From an uncultured Roseobacter sp. (GTDB lineage Bacteria > Pseudomonadota > Alphaproteobacteria > Rhodobacterales > Rhodobacteraceae), in the NCBI GenBank assembly GCA_947501635.1, contig CANMWT010000002.1, positions 124,001 through 188,000 on the forward strand: a stretch of 64,000 nt of DNA, in the 5' to 3' direction. A program made the position numbers and the translations under genes. Each line of letters begins with the position of its first letter. Position 1 is the first letter of the stretch. Shown here piece after piece: positions 7,042-16,427 of the stretch. Under the pieces are notes generated by a model. That model made no database searches, was not told the origin of the DNA, and was given only the letters and a program-made list of their open reading frames with translations.

Positions 7042-8994
7042 ATGCTGACTCTTCGATTTTTGGGCCCCGTCGGCATCACCATAAATGGTGAAAACATTCA
7101 TGTGGGTCGCAAATCTACTGCATTGATCGCCTTCCTTGGCATTCGCGGCCCTTCAGGAGCGAACCGGGAAACGCTCTGCGCTTTGCTTTGGCCCGAGGCT
7201 ACGGAACAGCAAGCAAGATCCAGCCTCCGACAGGCATTATCAGGCATTCGCAAATCCTTCGGCCCAGCGGCTGACAGGCTTGAAGCATCAGCCGATACAG
7301 TTCGGTTGAACCAAGACCAGATATACTCGGATCTCACCGAGTTTTTCTCCAAAGTGGACGCGACGGACATCGAGGACCTGCAAAAGTTGGTTGAACTTTA
7401 CCGGGGAGACTTTCTTGAGGGGCTGGGTGCGGTTACACCTGAGTTTGACCGTTGGCTTGATGCAGAGCGCGGCGCGCTGAGGTCACGAGCAATGGCAGCA
7501 CTTCTGCGTCTTGCCGACCTGAATGCAGAAAATCGCCGGTATGAAGAAATGATTGCCACGGGCCAAAGGCTCCTGCAGTTTGATCCGTTGCAAGAGCATG
7601 TTCACCGCCGGATTATGCGCGTCTACCACGCTCAGGGACGCCACGACGCAGCCCTCAAACAGTTCTCCAATCTGACAGAGGTGTTGACGCGCGAACTTGG
7701 TGTCGAACCCGAAACGCTCAGCAAGGAAATTGCCCAGAAAATACGAAAAGACAGGCGACAACCAGTCGATGGAACCTCCCAGTCTTCGAAAACAGCAGGC
7801 CCCCCGTTGTCACTTGGGGTACAAGCCCCCACACGGCCTTCGATCGCTGTATTGAAGTTTCAAGGGTGGCCAAAAGAGAGCGAGGCGGAGTTTCTCGGCG
7901 ACGGCATTTGCGAGGATGTGACCGTTGAACTGTCGCGTGTTCCCGACGTGCTTGTTGTGTCCCGGCAGTCCGCGTTCCGGATTAACGAGGAAAGTCTGTC
8001 CGCGCAGGAAATAGGTGCGCAACTCGGTGTCCGGTTTTATCTGAGCGGTACGGTCCGCGTCTCAGGGAACAAACTGCGCGTCGCGGCACATCTAGTGAGT
8101 TGTCATACAGGGCACGAGCTATGGGCCGAGCGATTTGACCGGGAGTTGATGGACGTCTTTGATATTCAATCTGAAATCGCTCGCACAGTTTCGGCGACTG
8201 CCGCGGATCGTATGGCTGCAAGCCTCATCACCAAGGTGGCAGATAATCGACCCGACAGTCTCGAAAGCTACGAGCTTGTGCTAAAGGGTATCGCTGCTGT
8301 CCACCGCTTCTCCAAAGAGGGCTATGTGGAGGCGGAAAAACTCTTTGAGCTCGCAGTTGAGCAGTCGCCCGGTTACGGGCGCGCCTACGGATGGCTCGCT
8401 ATGGCGCGCCTCTATCATCGCTGGAATATCGACGCCAGCATCGAGCTTTCCGATGTAGTTACTGCGGCGGAGCGTTCGATATCCCTCGATCCGACCGAGG
8501 CGAAAGGCCATCTGGCGCGTGGCATGAGCCTTTTCATTAACAGGCAATTTGACGAGGCAGAGTTCAGATTTCAGGCTGCTCTGAAGTCTAATCCCAATGA
8601 CGAGCTCGTGCTGATCGAATATGGACGTTTCCTCATGTACCTGGATCAGCCGGAAGCCGGGCTTCAACGGATCAGGGAAGGTATGCGCGTCAATCCCTTC
8701 TTTCCAGACTGGTTTTGGTCGATCCAAGGCCGTTGTCTGCATACGTTGGGTCGCTACAAAGAAGCAGTTTTGGCCTTCGAACGGGTGCAGTCTCCACCGT
8801 TCTACATCCATGCCTATCGGGCAGCCTGTTACGCCAAGCTAGAAAATCCCGATCGCATGGTGTCTGCCCGTTCTGCGCTTTATGCTGCGCGGCCTGATTT
8901 TGATCTAGAGAACTTCAAGAAAATCTTTCCTTACAAAAACAAGGCCACTGCAGAACGCCTGTTTGACAGTTTTGAAATTGCTGGCCTCTCGTGA
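7042..8994 (+). CDS. SARP-like transcriptional regulator with BTAD, TolB/FlgO-like and TPR domains
   Basis: 650-residue protein. It begins with an OmpR-like winged helix (LTLRFLGPVGITINGE) and a bacterial transcriptional activator domain (about 95-240, with LYRGDFLEGL and FDRWLDAERGALR). A linker leads to a FlgO/TolB-N-like region (about 265-400: PSIAVLKFQG, LGDGICEDVTVELSR, FYLSGTVRVSGNKLR) and C-terminal TPRs. This architecture is common in Rhodobacterales and is often labelled adenylate cyclase, but no cyclase domain is visible. The start is uncertain: ATG at 7042 or TTG at 7024, both with weak ribosome-binding sites. It is monocistronic and its targets are unknown. A related C-terminal layout occurs in the gene at 47077-48864. 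Confidence 0.8.
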   Translation: MLTLRFLGPVGITINGENIHVGRKSTALIAFLGIRGPSGANRETLCALLWPEATEQQARSSLRQALSGIRKSFGPAADRLEASADTVRLNQDQIYSDLTEFFSKVDATDIEDLQKLVELYRGDFLEGLGAVTPEFDRWLDAERGALRSRAMAALLRLADLNAENRRYEEMIATGQRLLQFDPLQEHVHRRIMRVYHAQGRHDAALKQFSNLTEVLTRELGVEPETLSKEIAQKIRKDRRQPVDGTSQSSKTAGPPLSLGVQAPTRPSIAVLKFQGWPKESEAEFLGDGICEDVTVELSRVPDVLVVSRQSAFRINEESLSAQEIGAQLGVRFYLSGTVRVSGNKLRVAAHLVSCHTGHELWAERFDRELMDVFDIQSEIARTVSATAADRMAASLITKVADNRPDSLESYELVLKGIAAVHRFSKEGYVEAEKLFELAVEQSPGYGRAYGWLAMARLYHRWNIDASIELSDVVTAAERSISLDPTEAKGHLARGMSLFINRQFDEAEFRFQAALKSNPNDELVLIEYGRFLMYLDQPEAGLQRIREGMRVNPFFPDWFWSIQGRCLHTLGRYKEAVLAFERVQSPPFYIHAYRAACYAKLENPDRMVSARSALYAARPDFDLENFKKIFPYKNKATAERLFDSFEIAGLS

Positions 8995-9111
8995 AGCCCC
9001 ACTATTTGGAAATTCATGGTTTGGGCGGAAACAAATTTGCAAGGCAGTTGCGAAAGGCAGTTTTGTCCGAAGAGTAATCGTGCTGCAGTACAGCCAACGG
9101 CGGCTTCGTCC

Positions 9112-9216
9112 ACATGTAAGACTTAGAACAGGGGCGCAGCGAATGTCCGGATCGAATTTTGGTCGATTTGCGTGATTTGAAAGTCTGTTTTCGGTAAATC
9201 CTGCTGCGCCGCCGCG
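9112..9216 (+). repeat. Dispersed intergenic repeat, copy A
   Basis: This 105-bp stretch aligns without gaps to 32219-32323 at about three quarters identity by eye (shared blocks include CATGTAAGAC and TGCTGCGCCGC). Weaker similarity seems to continue to about 9320. It lies in the 547-bp gap 8995-9541, which otherwise shows no credible gene. Short ORFs across it on both strands are unlikely to be real. Confidence 0.65.
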
Positions 9217-9541
9217 AGCAATTCGATGACACCGTCGGGCAAAAAAGGGAGTTTTCGCGGCGCCAGCGTCAGGCAGCTCCGTCCGCGACTCGTTCATAGT
9301 ACTATTATTGACCGCCGTCCGCTCCCGCGCGAAGCAGCCGTTCACTGCCGAATTTCGACAATTTTGCCGCGAATGGCGGCTACCCGCACCCAACCAGTCG
9401 CCTGAGAAAAAAACTGAGGTGACCGAGTTGAGCCCAAAGAAGCCATTTATCCCGCTTTTGCATGCTGCGACCCAGCGATCAGTTTATTCGGGCATTGCTT
9501 TGCATTTTCATCGTGTCGGAACCGTCCAGCGTCCGTTGGCG

Positions 9542-10324
9542 TCATCCCTTGGTGTACCAACCGTTATCGACGTAAAGCGCCATACCGTTCACGAAACTGG
9601 ACTCGTCTGACGCGAGAAACAGGGCGGCGGAAGCCACTTCTTCTGGTTTGCAAATTCGACCTTGTGTCGCGGCAAGATCACCGTCCTCCCAAGTCTGGCC
9701 TGCCGCATCAAGCTCAGCAATCTCGCGCAATCCATGGGCCGTTTTCACAAACCCGGGGCACACCGCATTGCACCGAATACCCTGTTCCCGGTATTCGACT
9801 GCGATCGTGCGAGAGAGCTGCAGAACCGCACCTTTCGTCATGCAATAAAGGGCCTCCAAAGCATAGCCGAGTTCCGACGCAATGGAGGCCGTGAACACGA
9901 TACTGCCCCCGCCGTTTGCCGTCATTTCCGGCAAAGCGCGTCTGCACACCAGAAAGGCAGATCGCACGTTGATATCCATCAAGCGATCGTAGTCTTCCTC
10001 CGTCGACTCGTGCAGTGGTTTAACTATGATTGTCCCCGCGTGGTTAAACAAAACCTCATATGTGCCGACCTCAGCTTTGATCGCGTCAAATGCGCGATCC
10101 ACCTGATCCGCCTTGGAAACATCCGCTTGAAAAAAATGCGCCGAGCCTTCGGTGGATGTGATCATTTCAACCGTTTCGTGTGCTGCTTTTTCATTGATGT
10201 CGATGATGACAACACGGGCGCCTTCACGGGCAAACATCAAGGAACTGGCGCGGCCAATACCCGCGGCACCACCTGTGATGACGGCTGTTTTTCCGGCAAG
10301 CCGGCCTGCAGTTGCATTGGTCAT
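9542..10324 (-). CDS. Short-chain dehydrogenase/reductase (SDR)
   Basis: 260-residue classical SDR. The NAD(P)-binding glycine motif is TGGAAGIG near the N-terminus, followed by VVIIDINEKAA (an acidic residue after beta-2 suggesting NAD preference). The usual NNAG is NHAG, the catalytic pair is in YCMTK, and the C-terminus has the typical SSFVNGMALYVDNGW. It is the last gene of the leftward operon, 27 bp after a second SDR and downstream of a complete Pot-type importer, so it probably oxidises a hydroxyl-containing product of the imported compound. Confidence 0.87.
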   Translation of the reverse strand: MTNATAGRLAGKTAVITGGAAGIGRASSLMFAREGARVVIIDINEKAAHETVEMITSTEGSAHFFQADVSKADQVDRAFDAIKAEVGTYEVLFNHAGTIIVKPLHESTEEDYDRLMDINVRSAFLVCRRALPEMTANGGGSIVFTASIASELGYALEALYCMTKGAVLQLSRTIAVEYREQGIRCNAVCPGFVKTAHGLREIAELDAAGQTWEDGDLAATQGRICKPEEVASAALFLASDESSFVNGMALYVDNGWYTKG

Positions 10325-10351
10325 TTTAATTTCTCCCCCGTCGTAAATTTT

Positions 10352-11110
10352 TTAGATGCACTCGCCGCCATCGATGACCAACGCATGACCGGTCATAAAA
10401 GAAGACTGGTCAGAGGCGAGAAAAACGATGGCGTCTGCAATCTCTTCAACAGTACCGAAGCGGCCCATTGGAATGACGTCACTGATGTACTCTTCAAGCT
10501 TTTCTCTGCCCCCCATCTGGACCTCGAACCCACGGTTGAAGGGGGTGTCAATGAAACCGGGACAGAGTGAATTGAACCGAATATTCTCTTTCGCGTAGTC
10601 GGCAGCCATCTGACGTGTCATGGCCAAAACTGCATGTTTGGTCGTGGCGTATGCGATCATTTCTCGATCGTATTGCACGCCCGAATTTGAGGAGGTGATA
10701 ATCACGCTGCCGCCGCCCTGCTTGCGCATTGGCGCCAGAACTGCCTTAGCCGCAACAAAGTGTGCTCGCACGTTTAAGGCCCAAGACGCGTCCATATCTG
10801 TAACGGCAACCTGCTCAAGTTTACCTTCCACCTGGAGCCCGGCGTGTGAGTGCAGCACATCGAGCCGCCCATGTTTTTCTGCAACCTCGGCGATGGCATC
10901 AGTGAGAGCCACATCGTTTGTGACATCAAGCTGAAGGGCGTCAGCAGCAAACCCTTCGGCAGTTATGAGACTTGCCACTTCCTGAGCCGCGTTTGAATCC
11001 CGGTCGGTGACCACGACCTTCGCGCCTTGGCGGGCGAGTTCTTTGGCTCCTGCCGCGCCGATACCGGACCCTGCACCTGTAATAAATGCAACTCTGTCTT
11101 CGAGTAACAT
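10352..11110 (-). CDS. Short-chain dehydrogenase/reductase (SDR)
   Basis: 252-residue classical SDR: glycine motif TGAGSGIG, acidic VVVTDRDSNAA after beta-2 (NAD-type), HSHAG in place of NNAG, catalytic YATTK, and FMTGHALVIDGGECI at the C-terminus. The ATG at 11110 has AAGGAAG upstream; an in-frame TTG at 11125 is less likely. It lies 20 bp downstream of an ABC permease gene and is followed by another SDR, so the two enzymes are co-expressed with the importer and may act on successive steps. Confidence 0.86.
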   Translation of the reverse strand: MLLEDRVAFITGAGSGIGAAGAKELARQGAKVVVTDRDSNAAQEVASLITAEGFAADALQLDVTNDVALTDAIAEVAEKHGRLDVLHSHAGLQVEGKLEQVAVTDMDASWALNVRAHFVAAKAVLAPMRKQGGGSVIITSSNSGVQYDREMIAYATTKHAVLAMTRQMAADYAKENIRFNSLCPGFIDTPFNRGFEVQMGGREKLEEYISDVIPMGRFGTVEEIADAIVFLASDQSSFMTGHALVIDGGECI

Positions 11111-11130
11111 CAACTTCCTTTCCAAATCTG

Positions 11131-11949
11131 TCAGCGTTTGGGCTTGGCACCACCGCGCAAAATGAGTTGAGCGATTATCAACAAGATCAAGGACGCAACC
11201 ATCACCATTGTGCCGATTGCATTCACCTCCGGTGTAATTCCGCGCCGGATCGAGGAGAAAATATAGATGGGTAAAGTCGTCTCAGACCCTGCGACAAAGA
11301 ACGCAATGATGAAATCATCGAAACTAAAGGTGAAACTCAGCAGAAAGCCTGCCAGAATGGCGGGCGCGATCAAGGGTAGCGTGATCTGCCGAAAGGTACC
11401 GAACGGCGTGGCGTAAAGATCTGCAGAAGCTTCACTTAACGCGGCTTCGAGGCTCGAAAGCCGCGCACGCACAATAATGACGACCAGTGCAAGAGTGAAC
11501 ATCGTGTGGGCTGCGATCAAAGACCCCATGCCCATGGACAATTTGGGGGCTGCAGCAGCATCTGCCCAAAAAGACGCAACCCAAGGGTTTACAACATCGA
11601 AGACCGTCACAAGCGCAATTAGGGTCGCAATGCCAATAACAATTCCGGGGATCATGACAGCAATGTAAATCAGCGCGTCAAAAAATGCCCGCACCGGGCC
11701 TCTTATGCCTTGCAAACCCACCGCCATCAGTGTTCCGAGAATACTCGCCAGTGTTGCCGACACGAAGGCGACGAAAATGCTGTTCCCCAGCGCATCCATG
11801 ACAAACGGATTGTTGACCGCGCGCCCATACCATTTGACGGAAAAGCCTTCCAATTGGCTGGCGCTGCGTCCGGCACTGAAACTGAAAAGCGCAATGATCG
11901 CGATAGGTGTGTAAAGAAACACGTAGACGCAAAAGGCATAGAGTCGCAT
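11131..11949 (-). CDS. ABC transporter permease, PotC-like
   Basis: 272-residue inner-membrane permease with about six hydrophobic segments. The binding-protein-dependent transport (EAA) loop is visible as EASADLYATPFGTFRQITLPLI, followed by APAILAGFLLSFTFSFDDFI, which is characteristic of PotC/YdcV-type permeases. Its start lies 7 bp beyond the stop of the partner permease gene. It forms the membrane pore with that partner and belongs to the leftward operon driven from near 15155. Confidence 0.87.
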   Translation of the reverse strand: MRLYAFCVYVFLYTPIAIIALFSFSAGRSASQLEGFSVKWYGRAVNNPFVMDALGNSIFVAFVSATLASILGTLMAVGLQGIRGPVRAFFDALIYIAVMIPGIVIGIATLIALVTVFDVVNPWVASFWADAAAAPKLSMGMGSLIAAHTMFTLALVVIIVRARLSSLEAALSEASADLYATPFGTFRQITLPLIAPAILAGFLLSFTFSFDDFIIAFFVAGSETTLPIYIFSSIRRGITPEVNAIGTMVMVASLILLIIAQLILRGGAKPKR

Positions 11950-11956
11950 CAGACCC

Positions 11957-12808
11957 TCACATCAACTGTGCATCATCGCGCTGCACGTTCAGGCGAGAAA
12001 TCAGACGCATATACAAGGTGACAGTCACAAGCATGATAATGATCAGCATCATAGCAACCGCTGAGCCGAAGGCCCAATTGCGGGACTGAAGAAAAAGATC
12101 AACGAGGGCGTTTCCGACAAAAAAGACCTTCCCACCCCCCAAGAGCGCGGGGATAAGAAACTCTCCCATCAAGAGGATGAAAACGAGCATGCATCCTGTC
12201 GCTATTCCCGAAATCGACATCGGAAGTGTCACCGTAAGGAATGTTGTTGCTGGATGGGCCCCGAGATCAGCAGAGGCTTCGAGCAGGCGTTTATCCAAAC
12301 GCTCGAGGCTGACGTAAATCGGAAAGACCATGAGTGGCAGATAGCCGTAAACGATCCCGACCAGAACCGCGAAAGGTGTATAGATCAGCCGGACGTCCTC
12401 GATTCCCAAACTGGCCAAAAGAGCTGGAATGCCGCCGCCACCCAATAGGAAAATCCACGCATAACTCCGGATCAGTATCGAGGTCCAGAACGGTACAATC
12501 ACCAAGACCAAAAGCAGAGTTTTCCAGCGTTGACTCGTCCGTACCGCAAGCTGATACGCCAAGGGGTAGGCAATCAACAACGCCATAATGGTGCCCAGAG
12601 GCGCGAGGATCAGCGTGTTTTTGAAGGCTGTGAACCGCGCCGGTAAGTTGGCGTATTGCTCAAAAGTGAAAGCGGGCACATATCCGCCGGACGGTGCCCG
12701 CTCTCCAAAGCTGAAGACAAACACGACAGACAGCGGCAAGACTAGCATCACAATCAGCCACGCCGCGGCCGGAGCGACCAGAAGCCAATTGCGTAAACGT
12801 TGTGTCAT
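11957..12808 (-). CDS. ABC transporter permease, PotB/PotH-like
   Basis: 283-residue permease with an N-terminal membrane span (LLVAPAAAWLIVMLVLPL) and about five more. The conserved PotB-type loop is EASADLGAHPATTFLTVTLP, and the segment PFWTSILIRSYAWIFLLG is typical of the family. It lies 23 bp after the binding-protein gene and 7 bp before the second permease gene. Together they form a heterodimeric channel for the Tat-exported binding protein encoded upstream. Confidence 0.87.
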   Translation of the reverse strand: MTQRLRNWLLVAPAAAWLIVMLVLPLSVVFVFSFGERAPSGGYVPAFTFEQYANLPARFTAFKNTLILAPLGTIMALLIAYPLAYQLAVRTSQRWKTLLLVLVIVPFWTSILIRSYAWIFLLGGGGIPALLASLGIEDVRLIYTPFAVLVGIVYGYLPLMVFPIYVSLERLDKRLLEASADLGAHPATTFLTVTLPMSISGIATGCMLVFILLMGEFLIPALLGGGKVFFVGNALVDLFLQSRNWAFGSAVAMMLIIIMLVTVTLYMRLISRLNVQRDDAQLM

Positions 12809-12831
12809 GCCAAACTGCCTGCCGGTTTCAA

Positions 12832-13980
12832 TCAGGCCGACTTGAAGCGCGCCAATAACTCTGCACGGTTCGGATCGGTCAGTGTGGCCGCGGCGCCGAA
12901 CTCAAGTGCATTCAACAGTTCTGCAGCCGGGTAGAGGATCGGGTCGTTCAGGACCTCTTCCGGTAGCAGCTCATTTGTCCGGCTGTCGGCCACAGGATAC
13001 CCATGAGCCAGAACTTCACGTGCGTTCACTTCCGGATCGAGCATGAAGTTGATGAGCGCATAGGCAGCTTCCATATGTGGCGCGCCTTTCGGAATTGCAT
13101 AGTAGTCACTCCACAACTCTCCACCCTCTTTACCCAGGGCGTAAGCAATCTCTGGGATGTCCGTGCTGAGCTGTTTACCGTCACCTGTCCAACAGATTGT
13201 GAGCCACGCATCGCCGGACCGCATGGCTGGCTGGTAGTCAGACGTGATTGCAAAAAGATGCGGCTTGACGTCGATCAGCAGCTTTTCTGCATCAGCCAGT
13301 TCTGCCTCATCGACCGAGTTGAACGAGTACCCGTGGTAGTTCAGCGCAGCACCAATTGTCGTCAGCTGGTAATCATGGACCATTGTGCGACCGGAGAAGT
13401 CATCCATCGTGCGATCGAAGAATTCTTTCCACGACGTGAACGGCTTACCGCCGTTGTGTGACATGTTGATCGCCATGCCGGTTGTGCCCCAGTTCTTTGG
13501 CACGGCATAAACCACACCGTCCACAATACCCGCATCGGAGAAACGTGGATCAAAAGCTGCGGGGTCGTAGTTTGGCAGCTTTGACAGATCCAACGGCTCG
13601 ATCAGATCTTCTTCAACGTAGGTCGTGATTGTGTAGTTAGTTGGTACATACACGTCCCACCCGCTACCGCCGGCCTGCAGCTTAGCCAGCATTTCCTCGT
13701 TCGAGCCAAAAACATTGACCTGCAAAAATGCGCCTGTCTTATCTGTGAACATGTCGAAATTGGCTTCGTCATGATAGTTGGGCCAGGTCGCCAGAACTAC
13801 TCGATCCCCAATGTCAGAGGCCATTGCAGTCGTTGCACGCAACCCGGGCATCGTAGAACCCAACACGGCCGTCGCGGCACCAAGTCCGGTTACTCCTAGG
13901 AAATGGCGGCGCGTCACAGACCCTTTTTGGTACCTGCGCAGTTCTTCCATGAATTTCTTCTTTGAAATATGATCCGTCAT
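12832..13980 (-). CDS. Extracellular solute-binding protein, PotD-like, Tat-exported
   Basis: 382-residue periplasmic binding protein. The long N-region carries a twin-arginine motif (TRRHFLGVTGLGAATAVLG). The mature part has PotD-type features: VVLATWPNYHDEANFD, LAKLQAGGSGWDVYVPTNY, VYAVPKNWGTTGMAIN and FMLDPEVNAREVLAHGY. It is second in the operon after the ATPase. The family binds polyamines and similar cations; the exact ligand is not deducible. The two downstream SDRs hint at an alcohol-bearing amine. Confidence 0.88.
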   Translation of the reverse strand: MTDHISKKKFMEELRRYQKGSVTRRHFLGVTGLGAATAVLGSTMPGLRATTAMASDIGDRVVLATWPNYHDEANFDMFTDKTGAFLQVNVFGSNEEMLAKLQAGGSGWDVYVPTNYTITTYVEEDLIEPLDLSKLPNYDPAAFDPRFSDAGIVDGVVYAVPKNWGTTGMAINMSHNGGKPFTSWKEFFDRTMDDFSGRTMVHDYQLTTIGAALNYHGYSFNSVDEAELADAEKLLIDVKPHLFAITSDYQPAMRSGDAWLTICWTGDGKQLSTDIPEIAYALGKEGGELWSDYYAIPKGAPHMEAAYALINFMLDPEVNAREVLAHGYPVADSRTNELLPEEVLNDPILYPAAELLNALEFGAAATLTDPNRAELLARFKSA

Positions 13981-14012
13981 CTTGGGTCTCCTCTGTTGAG
14001 TTGATTTTGGGT

Positions 14013-15155
14013 TTAGTCTTTTGGCAGTATGAGCGCTGCGTCCGCGCTCCAGTCCATGTAAACGGTGTCGCCTGTGCCCAGATTACTAAGGCCTTCATCC
14101 GACTGACGCGGTGCCAGGACGGTGATGTTCCCCAAACTCTCCTGGCTGATCAGATACTCCGTGTGCTCGCCCAGAAAAATCCGGTTCAGCACCTTACCTT
14201 CAAGGGTCTCCGGGGTCCCTGAGAGATGTAGTCTGATCTGCTCAGGGCGGACGCTTAAACATGCGTCGTTCCCAACCGAGATAGCTCCGCTTAAGTGCGA
14301 TTTGTAGATGCGGCCACCCCGGAGCGATATTGAGCCCGTTGACCCATTGATTTGGTTAACCAAACCATCGAAGAAGTTTGAAGTACCTACAAAGTCTGCA
14401 ACGTAGCGCGAGTTCGGCTGATCGTAGAGGTCCTGTGGTGTTCCTGTCTGAACAATACGACCGGCACGCATAACGCATATGCGGTCACTCAGAGAGAGCG
14501 CTTCTTCTTGATCGTGAGTAACCAGAACAAACGTGATACCGAGATCCCGCTGCAGGTCTTGAAGCTCAATCTGCATTTCCTTGCGCAGCTTACGATCAAG
14601 CGCGGCCAAAGGTTCGTCAAGCAACAGCAGTTTCGGTTCGTTTACGATCGCGCGAGCAAGTGCAACCCGCTGCTGCTGTCCGCCTGACATCTCCCAGATA
14701 CGACGGTTCTCAAATCCTGATAAGCGAACCGTTTCGAGCGCATGAGTAACTTTGTCATCTATGGATTTGGAATCGATTTTGGGGCGGCGTTGTTTCAGTC
14801 CGTATGCGATGTTGCGACCCACCGTCAGATGCGGAAACAGGGCGTAGCTTTGAAACACCATGTTGACGGGACGCTTGTATGGCTCAAGCGTCGACACGTC
14901 CCTCCCGTCAATCAATACCTTACCAGTCGTTGGCGTCTCGAACCCGGCGAGCATACGTAGTGCGGTCGTTTTCCCGCATCCTGAAGGGCCAAGAAACGAC
15001 AGGAACTCACCCTGAGCTATGCGCAGGTTCATGTCGCTTACCGCTTGGACAGTTCCGAATAACTTGGAAACGTCGTTCAACTCAGCGATTGAAGCCGAAG
15101 CTACAGCACGCTCGGTATATGCTTCATTTCCCATATCTAGATTCGATTTCAGCAT
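14013..15155 (-). CDS. ABC transporter ATP-binding protein, PotA-like
   Basis: About 380-residue ATPase: Walker A GPSGCGKTT, Q-loop FQSYALFPHLTV, signature MSGGQQQRVALARAI, Walker B LLLLDEPLAALD, switch VTHDQEEAL and a C-terminal TOBE domain (about 295-380). The open frame extends to 15236; the ATG at 15155 is chosen, but 15134 is equally possible since neither has a strong ribosome-binding site. It is the first gene of the ATPase, binding protein, permease, permease, SDR, SDR operon and is divergent from a LuxR-type regulator. Confidence 0.86.
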   Translation of the reverse strand: MLKSNLDMGNEAYTERAVASASIAELNDVSKLFGTVQAVSDMNLRIAQGEFLSFLGPSGCGKTTALRMLAGFETPTTGKVLIDGRDVSTLEPYKRPVNMVFQSYALFPHLTVGRNIAYGLKQRRPKIDSKSIDDKVTHALETVRLSGFENRRIWEMSGGQQQRVALARAIVNEPKLLLLDEPLAALDRKLRKEMQIELQDLQRDLGITFVLVTHDQEEALSLSDRICVMRAGRIVQTGTPQDLYDQPNSRYVADFVGTSNFFDGLVNQINGSTGSISLRGGRIYKSHLSGAISVGNDACLSVRPEQIRLHLSGTPETLEGKVLNRIFLGEHTEYLISQESLGNITVLAPRQSDEGLSNLGTGDTVYMDWSADAALILPKD

Positions 15156-15252
15156 TGCAGGCCATATATCATCTATTAACAAATACACTAGATTTTTGGC
15201 TTCAAAGTAAATATGCCTTTTGTGGTAGTCGAGCAAAGAAAGTCAGAAAATC

Positions 15253-15264
15253 GAATGATCATTC
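15253..15264. promoter_or_regulatory. 12-bp palindrome abutting the LuxR-type gene start
   Basis: GAATGATCATTC is a perfect palindrome ending one base before the ATG at 15265. It sits where a ribosome-binding site would be and no purine-rich site is obvious. It may be an autoregulatory operator overlapping a leaderless or very short leader; this is inference. Confidence 0.4.
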
Positions 15265-16044
15265 ATGGCACTTGATTGGAATACGCATGTCGCTCAAATT
15301 ATTGGCGATCTGGAAAAACCAGACTTTGCTCGAAGTCTTTCGGACGGACTGAAGAGCATTGTAAGTTTTGACTACACGGTGATTTTTGGATACATCGGCA
15401 CTTCGAGACCGCTGGCACTTTATGACGATTTCTCGCCCGAACGCAGGGTGCTTCACGTGGACCAATACGTTGAAGGACCGTATTTGCTCGATCCCTTTTT
15501 TCTGGCGAGCACGGGCAAAGTGAAACCCGGTTTGTGGCGTTTGAGCGATATCGCGCCTGATCGCTTCTACCAGGGCGAGTACTTCCGCAGTTACTACGCT
15601 CAAACCGGGTTGGCGGAAGAAATTGGATATTTGGTCACAATCCATGAAACCCTGTCGATTGTGGTGTCACTGATGCGCAAGACCAAGCGCTTCAGCAAAA
15701 GTGAGTTCAAAGCACTAAAGGCAGCGTGGCCGGTCGTGGAAGCATCGTGCCAAAAAAACTGGGCGCACACCGCCAGCGAAACGACGCAAGTTGCCCCCGC
15801 CTTAGGAGAGAAAATCGAGCTGGCTTTTCAGAGTATTGGCGAAGGCGTTCTCACCCCGCGTGAACGTGAAGTCGTCGAGCATACACTCAAGGGACACTCC
15901 GCCGACGCGGTCGGCAAGCTATTGGGCATCTCATCGGGTACAGTTCGCATTCATCGAAGAAATATATACACAAAGCTTCGCATCAATTCACAAGGCGAAC
16001 TCTTCTCTGCCTTTCTTTCCTCGATTATGAATGGGCAATCGTAA
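15265..16044 (+). CDS. LuxR family transcriptional regulator
   Basis: 259-residue regulator. The C-terminal GerE-type HTH (about 192-255) is clear: LTPREREVVEHTLKGHSADA, then GKLLGISSGTVRIHRRNIYTKL. The N-terminal region (1-170) resembles the autoinducer-binding or GAF-like domain of LuxR proteins but is divergent, and there is no luxI-type synthase nearby, so it more likely senses a substrate. It is divergent from the PotA-like gene with about 110 bp between, so it probably regulates that importer operon. Confidence 0.83.
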   Translation: MALDWNTHVAQIIGDLEKPDFARSLSDGLKSIVSFDYTVIFGYIGTSRPLALYDDFSPERRVLHVDQYVEGPYLLDPFFLASTGKVKPGLWRLSDIAPDRFYQGEYFRSYYAQTGLAEEIGYLVTIHETLSIVVSLMRKTKRFSKSEFKALKAAWPVVEASCQKNWAHTASETTQVAPALGEKIELAFQSIGEGVLTPREREVVEHTLKGHSADAVGKLLGISSGTVRIHRRNIYTKLRINSQGELFSAFLSSIMNGQS

Positions 16045-16109
16045 TCGTGTTTCTTGTATGAAAAAGCCTTCCAGTTCTGGATGATGCATAACTTTACAGC
16101 ACGTCAGCG

Positions 16110-16427
16110 ATGCCTTGCTTGATCCCCCAGCGCCGCGCTGCTGCGAAAGCTCGGTTTGTCCCGCAGAGCAGTCCTTTGCGAGTATTTAGCGAACGCCCGC
16201 ATTATTCGAAAGCCGTCCTTATCTCCCGCCGGATCCTACAAGAAGCCGAGACGCGATGGCAGGAAAATACAGAAATAGACAGAGTGATTGGAACGCTCGT
16301 CTCCTTCCGTCGTCCCGCGCAGGTTCGGGATCCCATTTCTGTGGAAATGAAAGACATTGACGACCCAGTCAAAGAGATCGGAAAACTCGACTTAAAACTG
16401 GAAGAAATGGGGCTACTGGCTTCGTAA
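16110..16427 (+). CDS. Hypothetical protein, doubtful
   Basis: A 105-residue open frame that matches no family I recognise. The C-terminal half is charged and could be a coiled coil (VEMKDIDDPVKEIGKLDLKL). No good ribosome-binding site precedes the start. It lies in a gene-poor stretch with degenerate repeats and may be a remnant or not coding at all. Confidence 0.25.
   Translation: MPCLIPQRRAAAKARFVPQSSPLRVFSERPHYSKAVLISRRILQEAETRWQENTEIDRVIGTLVSFRRPAQVRDPISVEMKDIDDPVKEIGKLDLKLEEMGLLAS

Noticed and set aside
7042-8994. Adenylate cyclase function for the SARP/TPR protein
   Set aside because: Proteins of this layout are often labelled so, but no class III cyclase metal or substrate motifs are present, unlike the true cyclase at 60945-62237.
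9662-10570. 302-codon plus-strand frame opposite the two SDR genes
   Set aside because: It is antisense to two clear SDRs across their boundary, has no recognisable family and no ribosome-binding site.
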